Below are positions 20,360-29,655 of a stretch of DNA of 64,000 bases, in pieces. The notes beneath the pieces are model-generated. The model was given only the letters and a program-made list of their open reading frames with translations. It searched no databases and was not told the origin of the DNA. The stretch is from Brenneria alni (GTDB lineage Bacteria; Pseudomonadota; Gammaproteobacteria; Enterobacterales; Enterobacteriaceae): the NCBI RefSeq assembly GCF_003666245.1, contig NZ_MJLZ01000018.1, forward strand, positions 1-64,000. Reading direction: 5' to 3'. How positions within the stretch are numbered: the stretch's first letter is position 1; the number at the start of each line of letters is the position of its first letter. A program made the position numbers and the translations under genes.

Positions 20360-20742
20360 ACGAGGACTCCAGCCAGAAGTGAAAGCACGACAGTAATAAG
20401 AAAAGAGAAGTTTGCAGAACGTTTACCGGCAACAAGGTCTTCTTCTATATAGCCAAAATCCATCATCAGATGACGTAAACCACCCACGATATGATAGGCC
20501 AGCGCGGTGAGGATGCCCCAAACGACAAATTTAGCGATGAAGCCATCCATTATTTCCGCAGCCCGCAAGAAGCCTTCCTCTGAAGAAAGAGAAAGCCCTA
20601 ACAGCCACAGTAAAATACCGACAGCGACAAAGGTAATAACGCCAGAGACGCGGTGAAGAATAGAGGCTATCGCAGTAACAGGAAACTGGATCGTTTGCAG
20701 ATCCAGATTAACAGGTCTTTGTTTTTTCACGGATTCGCCCAC
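20353..20742 (-). CDS. sdhC: Succinate dehydrogenase cytochrome b556 subunit
   Basis: SdhC is the larger membrane anchor with three helices. The GTG start gives [20 protein letters not shown], 129 residues, aligned end to end with E. coli Sdh[13 protein letters not shown] holds quinone-site Ser and Arg residues, and [19 protein letters not shown] holds the haem ligand His84. It is the first gene of the sdh-suc block. Confidence 0.96.
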   Translation of the reverse strand: MGESVKKQRPVNLDLQTIQFPVTAIASILHRVSGVITFVAVGILLWLLGLSLSSEEGFLRAAEIMDGFIAKFVVWGILTALAYHIVGGLRHLMMDFGYIEEDLVAGKRSANFSFLITVVLSLLAGVLVW

Positions 20743-20987
20743 ACAGTTTTTATTATTGTATCTTCCTCCGGACCTGAATTGAGGTCAGACAGCATGAACG
20801 TCGAAAACCTGAAACCGGTTCTACGGTACGCGTTGAAACATCGACATTCCGGTGTCTAAACAGCGCATGATTCATTCATACTGGGTGCTCCTACTGCAGG
20901 GTATTCCGGAGACCTGGCCGAAGTATAGGTGCTTCACATTCCCATTACAATTCCCATACAAATTGTTTGGGAACTATTCCCTTGAAT

Positions 20988-21003
20988 AGTGATTCAGATC
21001 ACG
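20988..21003. promoter_or_regulatory. Probable CRP-binding site for sdh/gltA
   Basis: AGTGATTCAGATCACG has a perfect GTGA-N6-TCAC core. It lies about 246 bases before sdhC and 370 bases before gltA. CRP is a known activator of sdhC transcription in E. coli. Confidence 0.6.
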
Positions 21004-21037
21004 AACTTCACAATTTATACATAACTAATTATCTATT

Positions 21038-21067
21038 TTGACAAAAAATCAACATTTAAATTACAAC
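21038..21067 (+). promoter_or_regulatory. Possible gltA promoter
   Basis: TTGACA is followed after 18 bases by TACAAC, about 305 bases before the gltA ATG. The -35 is perfect and the -10 weak. gltA in E. coli also has long leaders. Confidence 0.35.
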
Positions 21068-21372
21068 TACAGCGCTAAATTTCTTATGATGATATAAAGC
21101 ACAGCGGTTACTCTTTCCCACTGACATAAGTTATGTAACAGTGGGAATAAGAACCCACGTAAAAATCATAGGTAATGGCTATGATCAACTCAGGGAATGA
21201 AAATTGTCTGAAGAATGATGTACGTGTCCTGGAAGTGGCCGGCAGGGTTTTATGGCCCTACTCTGTACCCTACTGACAAGTGTTTCGCTGGTTGTGGTTA
21301 ATCCAGGGCACAGGCATAACGGTAATTCTTCGGTGGAAAAACTTTAAAATTAAAGCGCTAAGGAGAATGTAA

Positions 21373-22659
21373 ATGGCTGATAAAAAAGCAACGCTTACTC
21401 TAGAGGGTAAGGAACCTATTGAACTTAACGTACTATCCGGTACGTTGGGGTACGATGAAATCGACATTCGTTCTCTTGGTTCCAAAGGCTATTTCACTTT
21501 TGATCCCGGTTATACTTCCACTGCATCCTGCGAATCAAAAATTACCTATATCGACGGTGAAGAAGGGATTTTATTGCACCGTGGATTTCCTATCGCCCAG
21601 TTAGCGGAAAAATCCAACTATCTTGAAGTTTGCTACATTTTGCTGTTTGGCGAAGTGCCGACGCAAGAGCAGTTCGACACGTTTAAAACCACGGTGACAC
21701 GGCATACCATGATTCATGAACAGATTACCCGTCTGTTCCACGGCTTTCGTCGTGACTCACACCCCATGGCCGTGCTGTGTGGTGTGACTGGCGCGCTGGC
21801 CGCGTTCTACCATGATTCTCTGGATATCAGTATTGAGCGCCACCGTGAAATCGCCGCCTATCGCCTGCTGTCTAAAATGCCGACCGTCGCCGCGATGTGT
21901 TACAAATATTCACTCGGTCAACCGTTTGTTTATCCGAGAAATAACCTCTCTTATGCCGGTAACTTCCTGCACATGATGTTCTCCACGCCTTGTGAGGAAT
22001 ATGTCGTGAACCCGGTGCTGGAGCGAGCGATGGATCGTATCCTGATCCTGCACGCCGATCACGAACAGAACGCGTCAACCTCAACTGTACGAACCGCGGG
22101 TTCCTCCGGCGCCAACCCATTTGCCTGTATCGCCGCAGGGATCGCTTCTCTGTGGGGGCCGGCACACGGCGGCGCTAATGAAGCCTGTCTACGCATGTTG
22201 GAAGAAATCAGCTCCGTTGAACATATTCCCGCCTTTATTGAACGCGCCAAAGATAAAAACGACTCCTTCCGCCTGATGGGTTTCGGTCATCGCGTTTATA
22301 AAAATCATGACCCGCGCGCCACCGTGATGCGGGAAACCTGTCACGAAGTGCTGAGGGAACTGGGCAGAAAAGATGATTTATTGGAAGTCGCTATGGAGCT
22401 GGAAAACATTGCCCTGAACGACCCCTATTTCATTGAGAAAAAATTGTATCCCAACGTCGATTTCTACTCAGGCATTATTTTGAAAGCGATGGGGATTCCC
22501 TCTTCCATGTTCACCGTCATTTTCGCTATGGCGCGTACCGTGGGCTGGATTGCCCACTGGAATGAAATGCATGACGACGGGATTAAAATTGCACGTCCGC
22601 GCCAGCTTTATACCGGCTACGACAAACGTGATTTCGAATCCAATCTGAAAAACGGCTAA
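21373..22659 (+). CDS. gltA: Citrate synthase (type II, hexameric)
   Basis: GltA condenses acetyl-CoA and oxaloacetate to citrate, the entry step of the TCA cycle. The 428 residues have the extra N-terminal beta-domain of the NADH-inhibited enterobacterial form. Active-site residues are in [25 protein letters not shown] and NVDFYSGI (equivalent to His264, His305 and Asp362 in E. coli). A clear AAGGAGAATGTAA ribosome-binding site precedes the ATG. Confidence 0.98.
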   Translation: MADKKATLTLEGKEPIELNVLSGTLGYDEIDIRSLGSKGYFTFDPGYTSTASCESKITYIDGEEGILLHRGFPIAQLAEKSNYLEVCYILLFGEVPTQEQFDTFKTTVTRHTMIHEQITRLFHGFRRDSHPMAVLCGVTGALAAFYHDSLDISIERHREIAAYRLLSKMPTVAAMCYKYSLGQPFVYPRNNLSYAGNFLHMMFSTPCEEYVVNPVLERAMDRILILHADHEQNASTSTVRTAGSSGANPFACIAAGIASLWGPAHGGANEACLRMLEEISSVEHIPAFIERAKDKNDSFRLMGFGHRVYKNHDPRATVMRETCHEVLRELGRKDDLLEVAMELENIALNDPYFIEKKLYPNVDFYSGIILKAMGIPSSMFTVIFAMARTVGWIAHWNEMHDDGIKIARPRQLYTGYDKRDFESNLKNG

Positions 22660-22681
22660 CTGCATCTGTAACCTTTTTAGT

Positions 22682-22706
22682 CAGAGCCGGAGCAATTCCG
22701 GCTCCT
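22682..22706. terminator. Hairpin between convergent gltA and pxpA
   Basis: GAGCCGG/CCGGCTC (22684-22690 and 22698-22704) can form between the two convergent genes. T-runs are weak on both sides, so termination efficiency is uncertain. Confidence 0.45.
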
Positions 22707-22772
22707 GATATGATCTCTGACGATGCGTACACCGGGAAAACGGGCCTCCGTGCAGGTTTACCTGCGAAGAGA

Positions 22773-23510
22773 TCAGGCTGCCGTAACGTTAATTTGATGC
22801 TGGGTAAAACAGTTACGTAATTTACGCGCAAATGTCAGCGCGTGCGAACCATCACCATGCACACAGACGGTATCCGCCTGCACGCTAACCCAGGAACCAT
22901 CACTGGCGCGCACACGCTGACGTTGGATCATTTCCAGCGTTTGCGCCAGCGCCAGATCATCGCTATTGATCAGCGCCCCAGACTGCTTGCGCGGCACCAG
23001 AGAACCATCCGGCATATAACAACGATCGGCAAAGACTTCCTGTCGGGTCATCAACCCTAAGCGCTGCCCGGCCCGAATCAACTCACTCCCAGCCAGCCCC
23101 ACCAGACGTAAGGCCGGATTAATCACTTTGACCGCACGGGCTATGGCATCCGCCAGCGCGGGTTCACGAGCCGCCTGATTATAGAGCATACCGTGTGGCT
23201 TGACGTGAACCAGCTTTCCCCCTTCTGCCTCCGCTATCGCGGCCAACGCGCCAATCTGGTAAACCACTTGCGCAAAGACGGTCTCCGCAGGCAGTTGCAT
23301 CTCTTTACGACCAAAATTTTCACGGTCAGGAAAGCTCGGATGCGCGCCAATCGCCACGCCATAATCAATTCCCCAACGCACCGACTGGCGCATGGTCTGT
23401 GCATCCCCCGCATGAAACCCACAGGCGATATTTGCCGAGCTGACTAACTTCAACAACGCTTCATCATTTTGGCCGCCTTCTCCCAGGTCAGCATTCAGAT
23501 CAATAACCAT
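22773..23510 (-). CDS. pxpA: 5-oxoprolinase subunit A
   Basis: PxpA acts with PxpB and PxpC in ATP-dependent hydrolysis of 5-oxoproline to glutamate. It is a LamB/YcsF-family protein. The start [16 protein letters not shown] gives 245 residues; the longer upstream frame is unconserved and lies within pxpC. Conserved segments are [29 protein letters not shown] and [10 protein letters not shown]. It overlaps pxpC by 11 bases. Confidence 0.95.
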   Translation of the reverse strand: MVIDLNADLGEGGQNDEALLKLVSSANIACGFHAGDAQTMRQSVRWGIDYGVAIGAHPSFPDRENFGRKEMQLPAETVFAQVVYQIGALAAIAEAEGGKLVHVKPHGMLYNQAAREPALADAIARAVKVINPALRLVGLAGSELIRAGQRLGLMTRQEVFADRCYMPDGSLVPRKQSGALINSDDLALAQTLEMIQRQRVRASDGSWVSVQADTVCVHGDGSHALTFARKLRNCFTQHQINVTAA

Positions 23511-24429
23511 GTAGCCTCCACGCCAATTGTTCCAGATAACGCTGCTGTTCCTGTGCCGCATGTTGGGCTTCTGCCAACGTACAACGAATAAAATGCACCG
23601 GTTCGCCCAGACGGATTTGCGCCAAATGATACAAATCGGCCTCAATCACGCAGGCAATGCGCGGGTAGCCGCCGGTGGTTTGTGCATCGGCCAATAGCAC
23701 AATCGGATGACCGCTATGCGGCACCTGCACAATCCCCGGCAACAGGCCATGCGATGGCATTTCACGCTGCGCCGTTCTTTGCAACTCCGGCCCTTGCAGC
23801 CGATACCCCATCCGGTTGCTTTGTGGACTCAGGTGCCAGGGCGTGCGCCAGAAGGCTTCCTGCGCTTCTTCACTGAACTCCCGATATTCCGGCCCTGGCA
23901 AGGCCCGCACACGGTTTCCAAACAGTAGCTGTTTCACCCCTGTCTCCCTGGCAGGCAATCGAGTGGCGGTTCCCAGCAAAAGCTCGTCGCCATCCATCAG
24001 CAAACGCCCGGCAAATCCACCAAAACCCGCTTTCAGATCGGTGCTGCGCGATCCCAACGCTTCCGGCACATCAACGCCGCCGGAGAGGGCCAGATAACTG
24101 CGCATGCCGTGACGCGGTAAATGCATTTTTAATGTTTGTCCGGCTTTTACGGCAAAGCGCCAGCCGGTCCACAACGGTTTACCATCCAGATCAGCATGGC
24201 AGTCAGCCCCGGTGAGCGCCACCCAGCAAGGCGACATAAAGGTAGCGACAAATTTCCCCAGCGTAATTTCCAGCGCTGCGGCATCCTGCGCATTACCCAC
24301 CAGCAGATTGGCTAATTTCAGTGCGGGAATATCGAGTGCGCCAGACTGACTGATACCCAGGCGACGAAAGCCAAAACGCCCGGTATCCTGTACCGAGGTA
24401 TACAATCCGGCATGAATAATTTTCAGCAT
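23500..24429 (-). CDS. pxpC: 5-oxoprolinase subunit C
   Basis: PxpC is a biotin-dependent-carboxylase-like (AHS2/KipA-type) subunit. The 309 residues start [60 protein letters not shown] and [12 protein letters not shown] are family signatures. It overlaps pxpB by seven bases, so the three subunits are probably translated together. Confidence 0.95.
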   Translation of the reverse strand: MLKIIHAGLYTSVQDTGRFGFRRLGISQSGALDIPALKLANLLVGNAQDAAALEITLGKFVATFMSPCWVALTGADCHADLDGKPLWTGWRFAVKAGQTLKMHLPRHGMRSYLALSGGVDVPEALGSRSTDLKAGFGGFAGRLLMDGDELLLGTATRLPARETGVKQLLFGNRVRALPGPEYREFSEEAQEAFWRTPWHLSPQSNRMGYRLQGPELQRTAQREMPSHGLLPGIVQVPHSGHPIVLLADAQTTGGYPRIACVIEADLYHLAQIRLGEPVHFIRCTLAEAQHAAQEQQRYLEQLAWRLHGY

Positions 24430-25079
24430 ATGCCCTCCTTCTGGGGCAGAAACCGAATATTATCGCCAGGACGCAGCAAGGTAGGCGGCATACTCTGTGG
24501 GTTAAACAAGCTCAGTGAAGTGCAGCCAATCAGTTGCCAGCCGCCCGGCGTGGATAACGGGTAAATGCCGGTCTGGGCGCCACCGATACCTACCGATCCG
24601 GCGGCTACCTTGAGCCGGGGTTCAGCGCGACGAGGAACATGCAACTTTTCATCCAGGCCGCCCAGATACGCAAACCCCGGCTGAAAGCCAAGAAAATAGA
24701 CGATATAGCTGGCAGACGCATGTGCCTCCACCACCTGCTTTTCGGTCAGGTTACAGTGGTCGGCAACCAGCGCCAAATCAGGCCCCGCTTCTGTGCCATA
24801 AACCACCGGGATATCAATGTCGCGGGGATCGAATATCAACGACTCGCTGTCTTCCCACCAGCGTTGCAGGCGTTCAATGGCATCCAGCGCAACCTGCTGT
24901 GGATGCTCGAGCAAAACCGTCAGGTTATTCATCCCCGGAATCGCTTCCTGCACCGCTTCAAGATGATTCAAACGCTCGGCCAGTCCCCAGATGCGCTGCT
25001 GACTTTGCAGTGTCATTGGCGGTTCCAACTCCAGAACCACGGTCTTCTCGCCCAGCAGATAACATCGTGCCCGTTGCAA
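24423..25079 (-). CDS. pxpB: 5-oxoprolinase subunit B
   Basis: PxpB is an AHS1/KipI-type subunit. I chose a TTG start at 25079: an AGGAG sits six bases before it, and the protein then begins [20 protein letters not shown] at 218 residues, the length of E. coli YbgJ. GTG and ATG codons six and five codons upstream (25097 and 25094) lack a ribosome-binding site. Motifs are [32 protein letters not shown] and [20 protein letters not shown]. It heads pxpBCA. Confidence 0.88.
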   Translation of the reverse strand: MQRARCYLLGEKTVVLELEPPMTLQSQQRIWGLAERLNHLEAVQEAIPGMNNLTVLLEHPQQVALDAIERLQRWWEDSESLIFDPRDIDIPVVYGTEAGPDLALVADHCNLTEKQVVEAHASASYIVYFLGFQPGFAYLGGLDEKLHVPRRAEPRLKVAAGSVGIGGAQTGIYPLSTPGGWQLIGCTSLSLFNPQSMPPTLLRPGDNIRFLPQKEGIC

Positions 25080-25214
25080 TCTTTTCTCCTGCATCACGTT
25101 ATGTGCTTTTCCTATAATTATGGGGAAAGCAAGAAAGATACCAAAATGCCTTTTTATGCTTATATTTATCGATTTTTATGCATCTCATTAATAAACAATA
25201 AAAAAGCATTACCG

Positions 25215-25958
25215 TCAGGCCGGGTTAGGGATATCAATAAACGTTACGTCAAAACCATGCTGCTCATCCAGCCACTCCCCCAGCGCACGAACGCCTCCCC
25301 GCTCAGTGGCATGATGTCCGGCGGCAAAAAAGTGCAGCCCCATTTCACGGGCAATATGAATCGTCTGCTCTGACACTTCACCCGTAATAAAGGCATCAAC
25401 CCCAAAACTGGCAGCCTGCTCAATAAAGCCTTGTCCTCCGCCGGTACACCATGCAAGGCGCTGTATCCGTTGCGGTGCATTATCCCCACAATGCAGCACC
25501 GAACGCCCCAGACGGTTTTCCAGACGCTGGCATAAAGCTTCGCCGCTCAACGCCTGAGACAGCTCGCCATATGGCAACAGCGGCTCGATGGCGCCCAATA
25601 TGTTGATTTCCAGCAAAGCGGCCAACTGCGCGTTATTACCCAACTGGGGATGGGCATCCAGCGGCAAATGGTAGCCATACAGATTAATGTCGTTAACCAG
25701 CAATGTTTTCAGCCGGTTACGCTTCATTCCCCTCACAATCGGTGATTCATTTTTCCAAAAATAACCGTGGTGAACCAGAATGGCATCGGCCTGGTGTTCA
25801 ATGGCCGCCTCCAGTAACGCCTGCGAAGCCGTTACACCGGTGATAATACGTTGAACCTCGCTGCGCCCTTCAACCTGTAAGCCATTCGGCGCATAGTCCT
25901 GAAAGGACTCAACATTGAGCTGCTGGTTGATCAGTTTCTCCAACTCACTATTACGCAT
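25215..25958 (-). CDS. ybgI: NIF3/DUF34-family metal-binding protein YbgI
   Basis: YbgI is a toroidal dinuclear-metal protein of the NIF3 family, often annotated as type 2 GTP cyclohydrolase I; its cellular role is unclear. The start MRNSELEKLINQQLNVESFQ gives 247 residues. Metal-binding residues lie in ILVHHGYFW and FAAGHHATERGG. The ATG overlaps the phr stop region by eight bases. The in-frame extension upstream is phr sequence in another frame. Confidence 0.93.
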   Translation of the reverse strand: MRNSELEKLINQQLNVESFQDYAPNGLQVEGRSEVQRIITGVTASQALLEAAIEHQADAILVHHGYFWKNESPIVRGMKRNRLKTLLVNDINLYGYHLPLDAHPQLGNNAQLAALLEINILGAIEPLLPYGELSQALSGEALCQRLENRLGRSVLHCGDNAPQRIQRLAWCTGGGQGFIEQAASFGVDAFITGEVSEQTIHIAREMGLHFFAAGHHATERGGVRALGEWLDEQHGFDVTFIDIPNPA

Positions 25959-27417
25959 ACTTACTCTTCTCTGTTTGATCATTGTTCGCCATTGCCGAAT
26001 TTTTCGCCGCTTCAAAGGCCGCCAGCGTCTGCCGTCTCGCCTGTTTATGATCGACAATCGGTAGCGGGTAATTCAACTGACACCGCTGTCGATCCGCCCA
26101 TCGATAAGGCTGGTGAATATCTTTATCGGGCACCGCTGCCAATTCCGGCAACCAGCGACGGATAAAAGTTCCCTGCGGATCGAACCGTTCCCCCTGGGTG
26201 GTTGGGTTGAAAATGCGGAAATACGGAGCGGCATCCGTTCCGGTTGAAGCCGCCCATTGCCAGCCGCCGTTATTCGCTGCCAGGCAGCCATCCAGCAACT
26301 GCGACATAAAATAACGTTCCCCCTCGCGCCAGTCGATAAGTAAATCTTTTACTAAAAAACTGGCGCAAATCATACGCAGACGGTTATGCATCCAACCGGT
26401 TTGATTTAGCTGCCGCATGGCCGCGTCCACTATCGGATAGCCGGTTTTCCCTTGCTGCCATGCAGCCAGCATGTCAGGAGACTGCCGCCATTGAACCCAT
26501 TGAGTCCAGCCGATAAATGGCTTGTGCTTGCACAATTCCGGCCAGAACACCAATAAATGCCGATAAAACTCACGCCAGATCAGCTCATTAAACCAGGTAA
26601 ACGCTCCGCTCTCGCGCTGTTCCAGCATATCGGGACATTCGGTGCGCAAGCGGTTAAAACACTGGCGTGGAGAGACTACGCCCAACGTCAGGTAAGGCGA
26701 TAATTTGCTGGTTCCCGCCAGCGCGGGTAAATCCCGCTGGCGTGAGTAATCCTGTACCTGTTCACGGCAAAACTGGCGAAGCTGATGCAGGGCGGCTGCT
26801 TCCCCGGCAGTAATATCGCCGTCAACGTCATGCCGGGGATAACTAAATGGGGCTAACGCTGCCGTGATATCAACCGCCCCACCGCTTCTCTGCTCAGGGG
26901 CCGGCACGCTGTTGGTATCCGCATCCAGCAGGCGTTTGATGAAAGCCTGACGAAATGGCGTAAATATCTTATACATATCGCCATTACCGGTCAGTACGCT
27001 ACCGGGCGGCAACAGCAGGCTGTCATCAAATCCCCGGCACTGAACCCGGCCGGCAAGCTGCGCTTCCACCAGCCTGTCCCGTTGACGTTCGTTAACTTCA
27101 TACTGATGGTTATAGAACAAATGCGTGACAGCCTGCTGCTGACAAAATTGCATCAGCCAGTTCGCCGCGTCCGAAAAATCAGTACATTCATGGTAATAAA
27201 GTTCGATCCCTTTTTCGGCTAATGCCTGCTGTACCGTCTGGAGATTCGCCAGCAGGAAAGCCGCCTGCCGTGGCGCCATATCATGCCGCCGCCACTGCTG
27301 CGGCGTGGCAATGAATAGCGCCAAAACCCGCGCCAGCGGATCCTGACAAGCGTTATGCAGCGCTAAATTATCCGTAATGCGTAAATCATTACGCAGCCAG
27401 ACCAAATGTGTGGACAT
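25951..27417 (-). CDS. phrB: Deoxyribodipyrimidine photolyase
   Basis: PhrB repairs cyclobutane pyrimidine dimers with light, using FADH and a methenyltetrahydrofolate antenna. The 488 residues comprise an N-terminal antenna domain (about 1-135, starting STHLVWLRNDLRITDN) and an FAD domain with LSPYLTLGVVSPRQCF, FNELIWREFYRHLL, MHNRLRMICASFLVKDLLIDW and YFRIFNPTTQGERFDP. The C-terminal tail QARRQTLAAFEAAK is also typical. Confidence 0.97.
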   Translation of the reverse strand: MSTHLVWLRNDLRITDNLALHNACQDPLARVLALFIATPQQWRRHDMAPRQAAFLLANLQTVQQALAEKGIELYYHECTDFSDAANWLMQFCQQQAVTHLFYNHQYEVNERQRDRLVEAQLAGRVQCRGFDDSLLLPPGSVLTGNGDMYKIFTPFRQAFIKRLLDADTNSVPAPEQRSGGAVDITAALAPFSYPRHDVDGDITAGEAAALHQLRQFCREQVQDYSRQRDLPALAGTSKLSPYLTLGVVSPRQCFNRLRTECPDMLEQRESGAFTWFNELIWREFYRHLLVFWPELCKHKPFIGWTQWVQWRQSPDMLAAWQQGKTGYPIVDAAMRQLNQTGWMHNRLRMICASFLVKDLLIDWREGERYFMSQLLDGCLAANNGGWQWAASTGTDAAPYFRIFNPTTQGERFDPQGTFIRRWLPELAAVPDKDIHQPYRWADRQRCQLNYPLPIVDHKQARRQTLAAFEAAKNSAMANNDQTEKSKYA

Positions 27418-27440
27418 GTCTCATCCTCATCAAGAAAAAT

Positions 27441-28400
27441 CTAGTTACCGTACCGCAACCTCAACGCTTCCGGGTAAGGTTCAAAGTAACGCTGATCTGC
27501 CAGGTAATCATCCGGGTACTCCGCCATGTAATGCTTCAGCAGAGTGATGGGGGCCAGCAGGGGTTGTAATCCCTGCCGGTAGCGATCGATTAATTGAGTG
27601 AGTTCCTGTCGCTGCGACGTACTAAGCCGACGGCGGAAATAGCCTTGAATATGCATCAGTACATTGGTGTGATTACGGCGCGTTGCCGGATGCGCCAGCA
27701 GTTTCATCAGCCGCAAGCGATATTCCACCGCAAAATCGTCCAGCGATTCCCATTGTTCGATAGCCGCCACAAAACGCCCCAGCTCACGGTATTCGGGCTG
27801 CGAATGCGCCAGCAGCAACAGTTTATAACGACTGTGAAACGCAATCAGCGCCCCACGGCTAAGGCCCTGCCGCCAAAGCTGATGCAACTCATGCAGCGTA
27901 TAAACCCGCTCAATAAAGTTTTCCCGCAACCCCGGATCATGTAAACGGCCATCTTCTTCTACCGGCAACCAGGGCAACTGATGCAGCAGTTCCTGAGTAA
28001 ACAATCCTATACCGCTTTTGCGCGCATTCTTTTGCGACTCGTCATACACTCTCACCCGCTCCATGCCACAACTGGGCGACTTGGCGCAGACAATATAGCC
28101 ACACAGATGCTGTAGCTGGCTGACTTTTTGGGTGGAGAACAAACGCATCTGCTCAGTCACATCCAGCGGCGAACCATTACTGGCGCGTAGGGTAATGTTT
28201 CCCTCTGTGTCTTTTATCAGCCGCAACGCCGGACGCGGCACCGGCAATCCTACCGACATCTCCGGGCATACAGGCTCAAAACGGAAATAGGGCGCCAGTT
28301 GCTCAACCGCAAATGCCAGACGTTTATGTCCACCGTCAAACCGCACCGGATTTCCAAGCAGACAGGAACTGATGCCAACCGGGATCTGATCGAACGCCAT
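27441..28400 (-). CDS. DUF523 and DUF1722 domain protein (YbgA family, fused form)
   Basis: The 319 residues combine an N-terminal DUF523 domain (about 1-150), with conserved cysteines in SSCLLGNPVRFDGGHK, VCPEMSVGLPVPRP and KSPSCGMERVRVY, and a C-terminal DUF1722 (YbgA) domain (about 185-305). DUF523 includes thiouracil desulfidase-type iron-sulfur proteins, so a sulfur-handling role is possible. E. coli YbgA has only the C-terminal domain but also sits beside phr. It probably forms a unit with phr and ybgI. Confidence 0.88.
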   Translation of the reverse strand: MAFDQIPVGISSCLLGNPVRFDGGHKRLAFAVEQLAPYFRFEPVCPEMSVGLPVPRPALRLIKDTEGNITLRASNGSPLDVTEQMRLFSTQKVSQLQHLCGYIVCAKSPSCGMERVRVYDESQKNARKSGIGLFTQELLHQLPWLPVEEDGRLHDPGLRENFIERVYTLHELHQLWRQGLSRGALIAFHSRYKLLLLAHSQPEYRELGRFVAAIEQWESLDDFAVEYRLRLMKLLAHPATRRNHTNVLMHIQGYFRRRLSTSQRQELTQLIDRYRQGLQPLLAPITLLKHYMAEYPDDYLADQRYFEPYPEALRLRYGN

Positions 28401-28525
28401 GATTTGCCCTCATAAAAAATAATCCGCTCTCACCAGCATAGCGGATACCGTCCTATTCAAGGCAAATGATAGGGAGAAAAAGGGAGGAAATCATAAGATT
28501 AACAGGTGCGCGTTACGTAAAAAAA

Positions 28526-28583
28526 ACGCCGGGAGCGGTTTTAAACGCCGCTTGTGGCGGGCAGGAAGCCCGCCATAAAAAAA
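28526..28583 (+). repeat. Degenerate intergenic repeat, copy A
   Basis: AACGCCGGGAGCGGTTTTAA is followed by a GGCGGGC...GCCCGCC hairpin (28556-28574) and an A-run. It resembles the sequences at 29563-29627 and, inverted, 49675-49744. The hairpin plus A-run could act as a terminator on the minus strand only if read through; on the plus strand it lacks a T-run. Confidence 0.5.
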
Positions 28584-28610
28584 GACCTCGCCAAAGCGAG
28601 GTTTGAACAA
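28584..28610 (-). terminator. Terminator hairpin after ybfA
   Basis: AACCTCGCTTTGGCGAGGT on the minus strand forms a 7-bp stem followed by CTTTTTTTATGG. It lies about 40 bases past the ybfA stop. Confidence 0.8.
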
Positions 28611-28647
28611 AAAAGAGGTATGAGACAGAATTTATATAGCAGACTAA

Positions 28648-28854
28648 TCAGTAAAAATCACGGGCTGCGGCTTCCGACTGAGCCAACCACACAGGCTTGT
28701 TGCTGGTTTTCAGCCAGACACGGTGCAGATAGCTGTAAAAGCGGGGGCGATCGCGCCGAAACAGCATCACCGGTAATGCCACGAGACCGATCGCCACCAC
28801 GGCAGTGCGACGCAGGAGAATACGGTATAAAGGATAAGCGGTATAAAGCGACAT
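28648..28854 (-). CDS. ybfA: YbfA family protein (DUF2517)
   Basis: The product is a small protein of unknown function with one likely membrane helix (about 15-32). The 68 residues align along the whole length with E. coli Ybf[34 protein letters not shown] and a final DFY. It has its own terminator and appears monocistronic. Confidence 0.9.
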   Translation of the reverse strand: MSLYTAYPLYRILLRRTAVVAIGLVALPVMLFRRDRPRFYSYLHRVWLKTSNKPVWLAQSEAAARDFY

Positions 28855-29133
28855 GGCGATCCTCCTCAGAAATATGAGTGCCGCATTCAGCGGACCCTCA
28901 CGTTGACGGTAAAGCCAGAACGGGAAATTGATTGAAACTTTACCGCCTTTAGTAAAATATTACTACTCATCGGACCAGATAGAGATGAAATAATCGCCGT
29001 TTTTTTCTCTATCTTTTAACCGAAACGACGATGGGTTATCGTTTTATGCCATGAATCTGGTTATCTACAACCACCCGGCGTAACATTCCGGTTTTAGCCC
29101 TTTCCTTTTCTGTCTATTCAGAGAGCTGACATC

Positions 29134-29562
29134 ATGAGTAGCTGGTTAATCTACGCCTTGCTTTCTGCGCTGTGCGCCGCACTGGTTGCCTTGTTCGGGA
29201 AAATCGGCCTGCAAAATCTGGATGCCAATACCGCAACCGCCATTCGCGCCGTGGTGATGGCGCTTTTTTTGGTCGGTGTGGTGGTGGCGCAGGGGAAAAT
29301 CGCGCTGATTGGCGAGGTCATGGCCAACAAAAAAGCCTTGTTGTTTATTCTCCTCAGCGGTGTGGCGGGCGCCATGTCGTGGCTATTTTACTTTGTGGCG
29401 CTGAAGGCCGGGAATGTCGCCCAGGTTGCGCCTATCGATAAACTCAGCGTGGTGTTTGCTGTTGTCCTGGCGGTAGTGTTGCTGGGTGAAAAAATTTCGC
29501 TAATGGTAGGCGCAGGCATGGCGTTAATTTCAGCCGGTGCGTTGATGGTGGCGCTGGGATAA
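29134..29562 (+). CDS. EamA/DMT-family membrane protein, single-domain
   Basis: The 142-residue protein has four to five hydrophobic helices and belongs to the short (single EamA domain) drug/metabolite transporter group, which must dimerise. NANTATAIRAVVM, SGVAGAMSWLFYFVALK and APIDKLSVVFAVVLAVVLLG are family hallmarks. The substrate is unknown. It diverges from ybfA and converges on pgm. Confidence 0.85.
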   Translation: MSSWLIYALLSALCAALVALFGKIGLQNLDANTATAIRAVVMALFLVGVVVAQGKIALIGEVMANKKALLFILLSGVAGAMSWLFYFVALKAGNVAQVAPIDKLSVVFAVVLAVVLLGEKISLMVGAGMALISAGALMVALG

Positions 29563-29627
29563 AAACGCCGGGAACAGGTTTAAACGTGGCGTAACAACAG
29601 CCCACAGGACGCCCACCATACAAAAAG
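29563..29627 (+). repeat. Degenerate intergenic repeat, copy B
   Basis: AACGCCGGGAACAGGTTTAA...CAGGACGCCCACCATACAAAAAGG follows the same plan as copy A at 28526 (AACGCCGGGAGCGG, TTTAAACG, CAGGA.GCCCGCCAT, A-run) with many differences. It lies directly after the EamA-family stop codon. Confidence 0.45.
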
Positions 29628-29646
29628 GCGCTGCATTGCAGCGCCC
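29622..29646 (-). terminator. Rho-independent terminator of pgm
   Basis: On the minus strand GGCGCTGCAATGCAGCGCC is followed by TTTTTG (stem 29627-29634 with 29638-29645), ten bases past the pgm stop. Confidence 0.9.
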
Positions 29647-29655
29647 GTTATGCAC

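Larger units (their letters stand above)
20743..21372. other. Divergent sdhC-gltA control region
   Basis: 630 bases without a gene separate sdhC (minus) and gltA (plus), as in other enterobacteria where several sdh and gltA promoters face each other and are controlled by ArcA and CRP. Visible sites are listed separately. The rest holds AT-rich tracts and no RNA gene that I can recognise. Confidence 0.7.
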
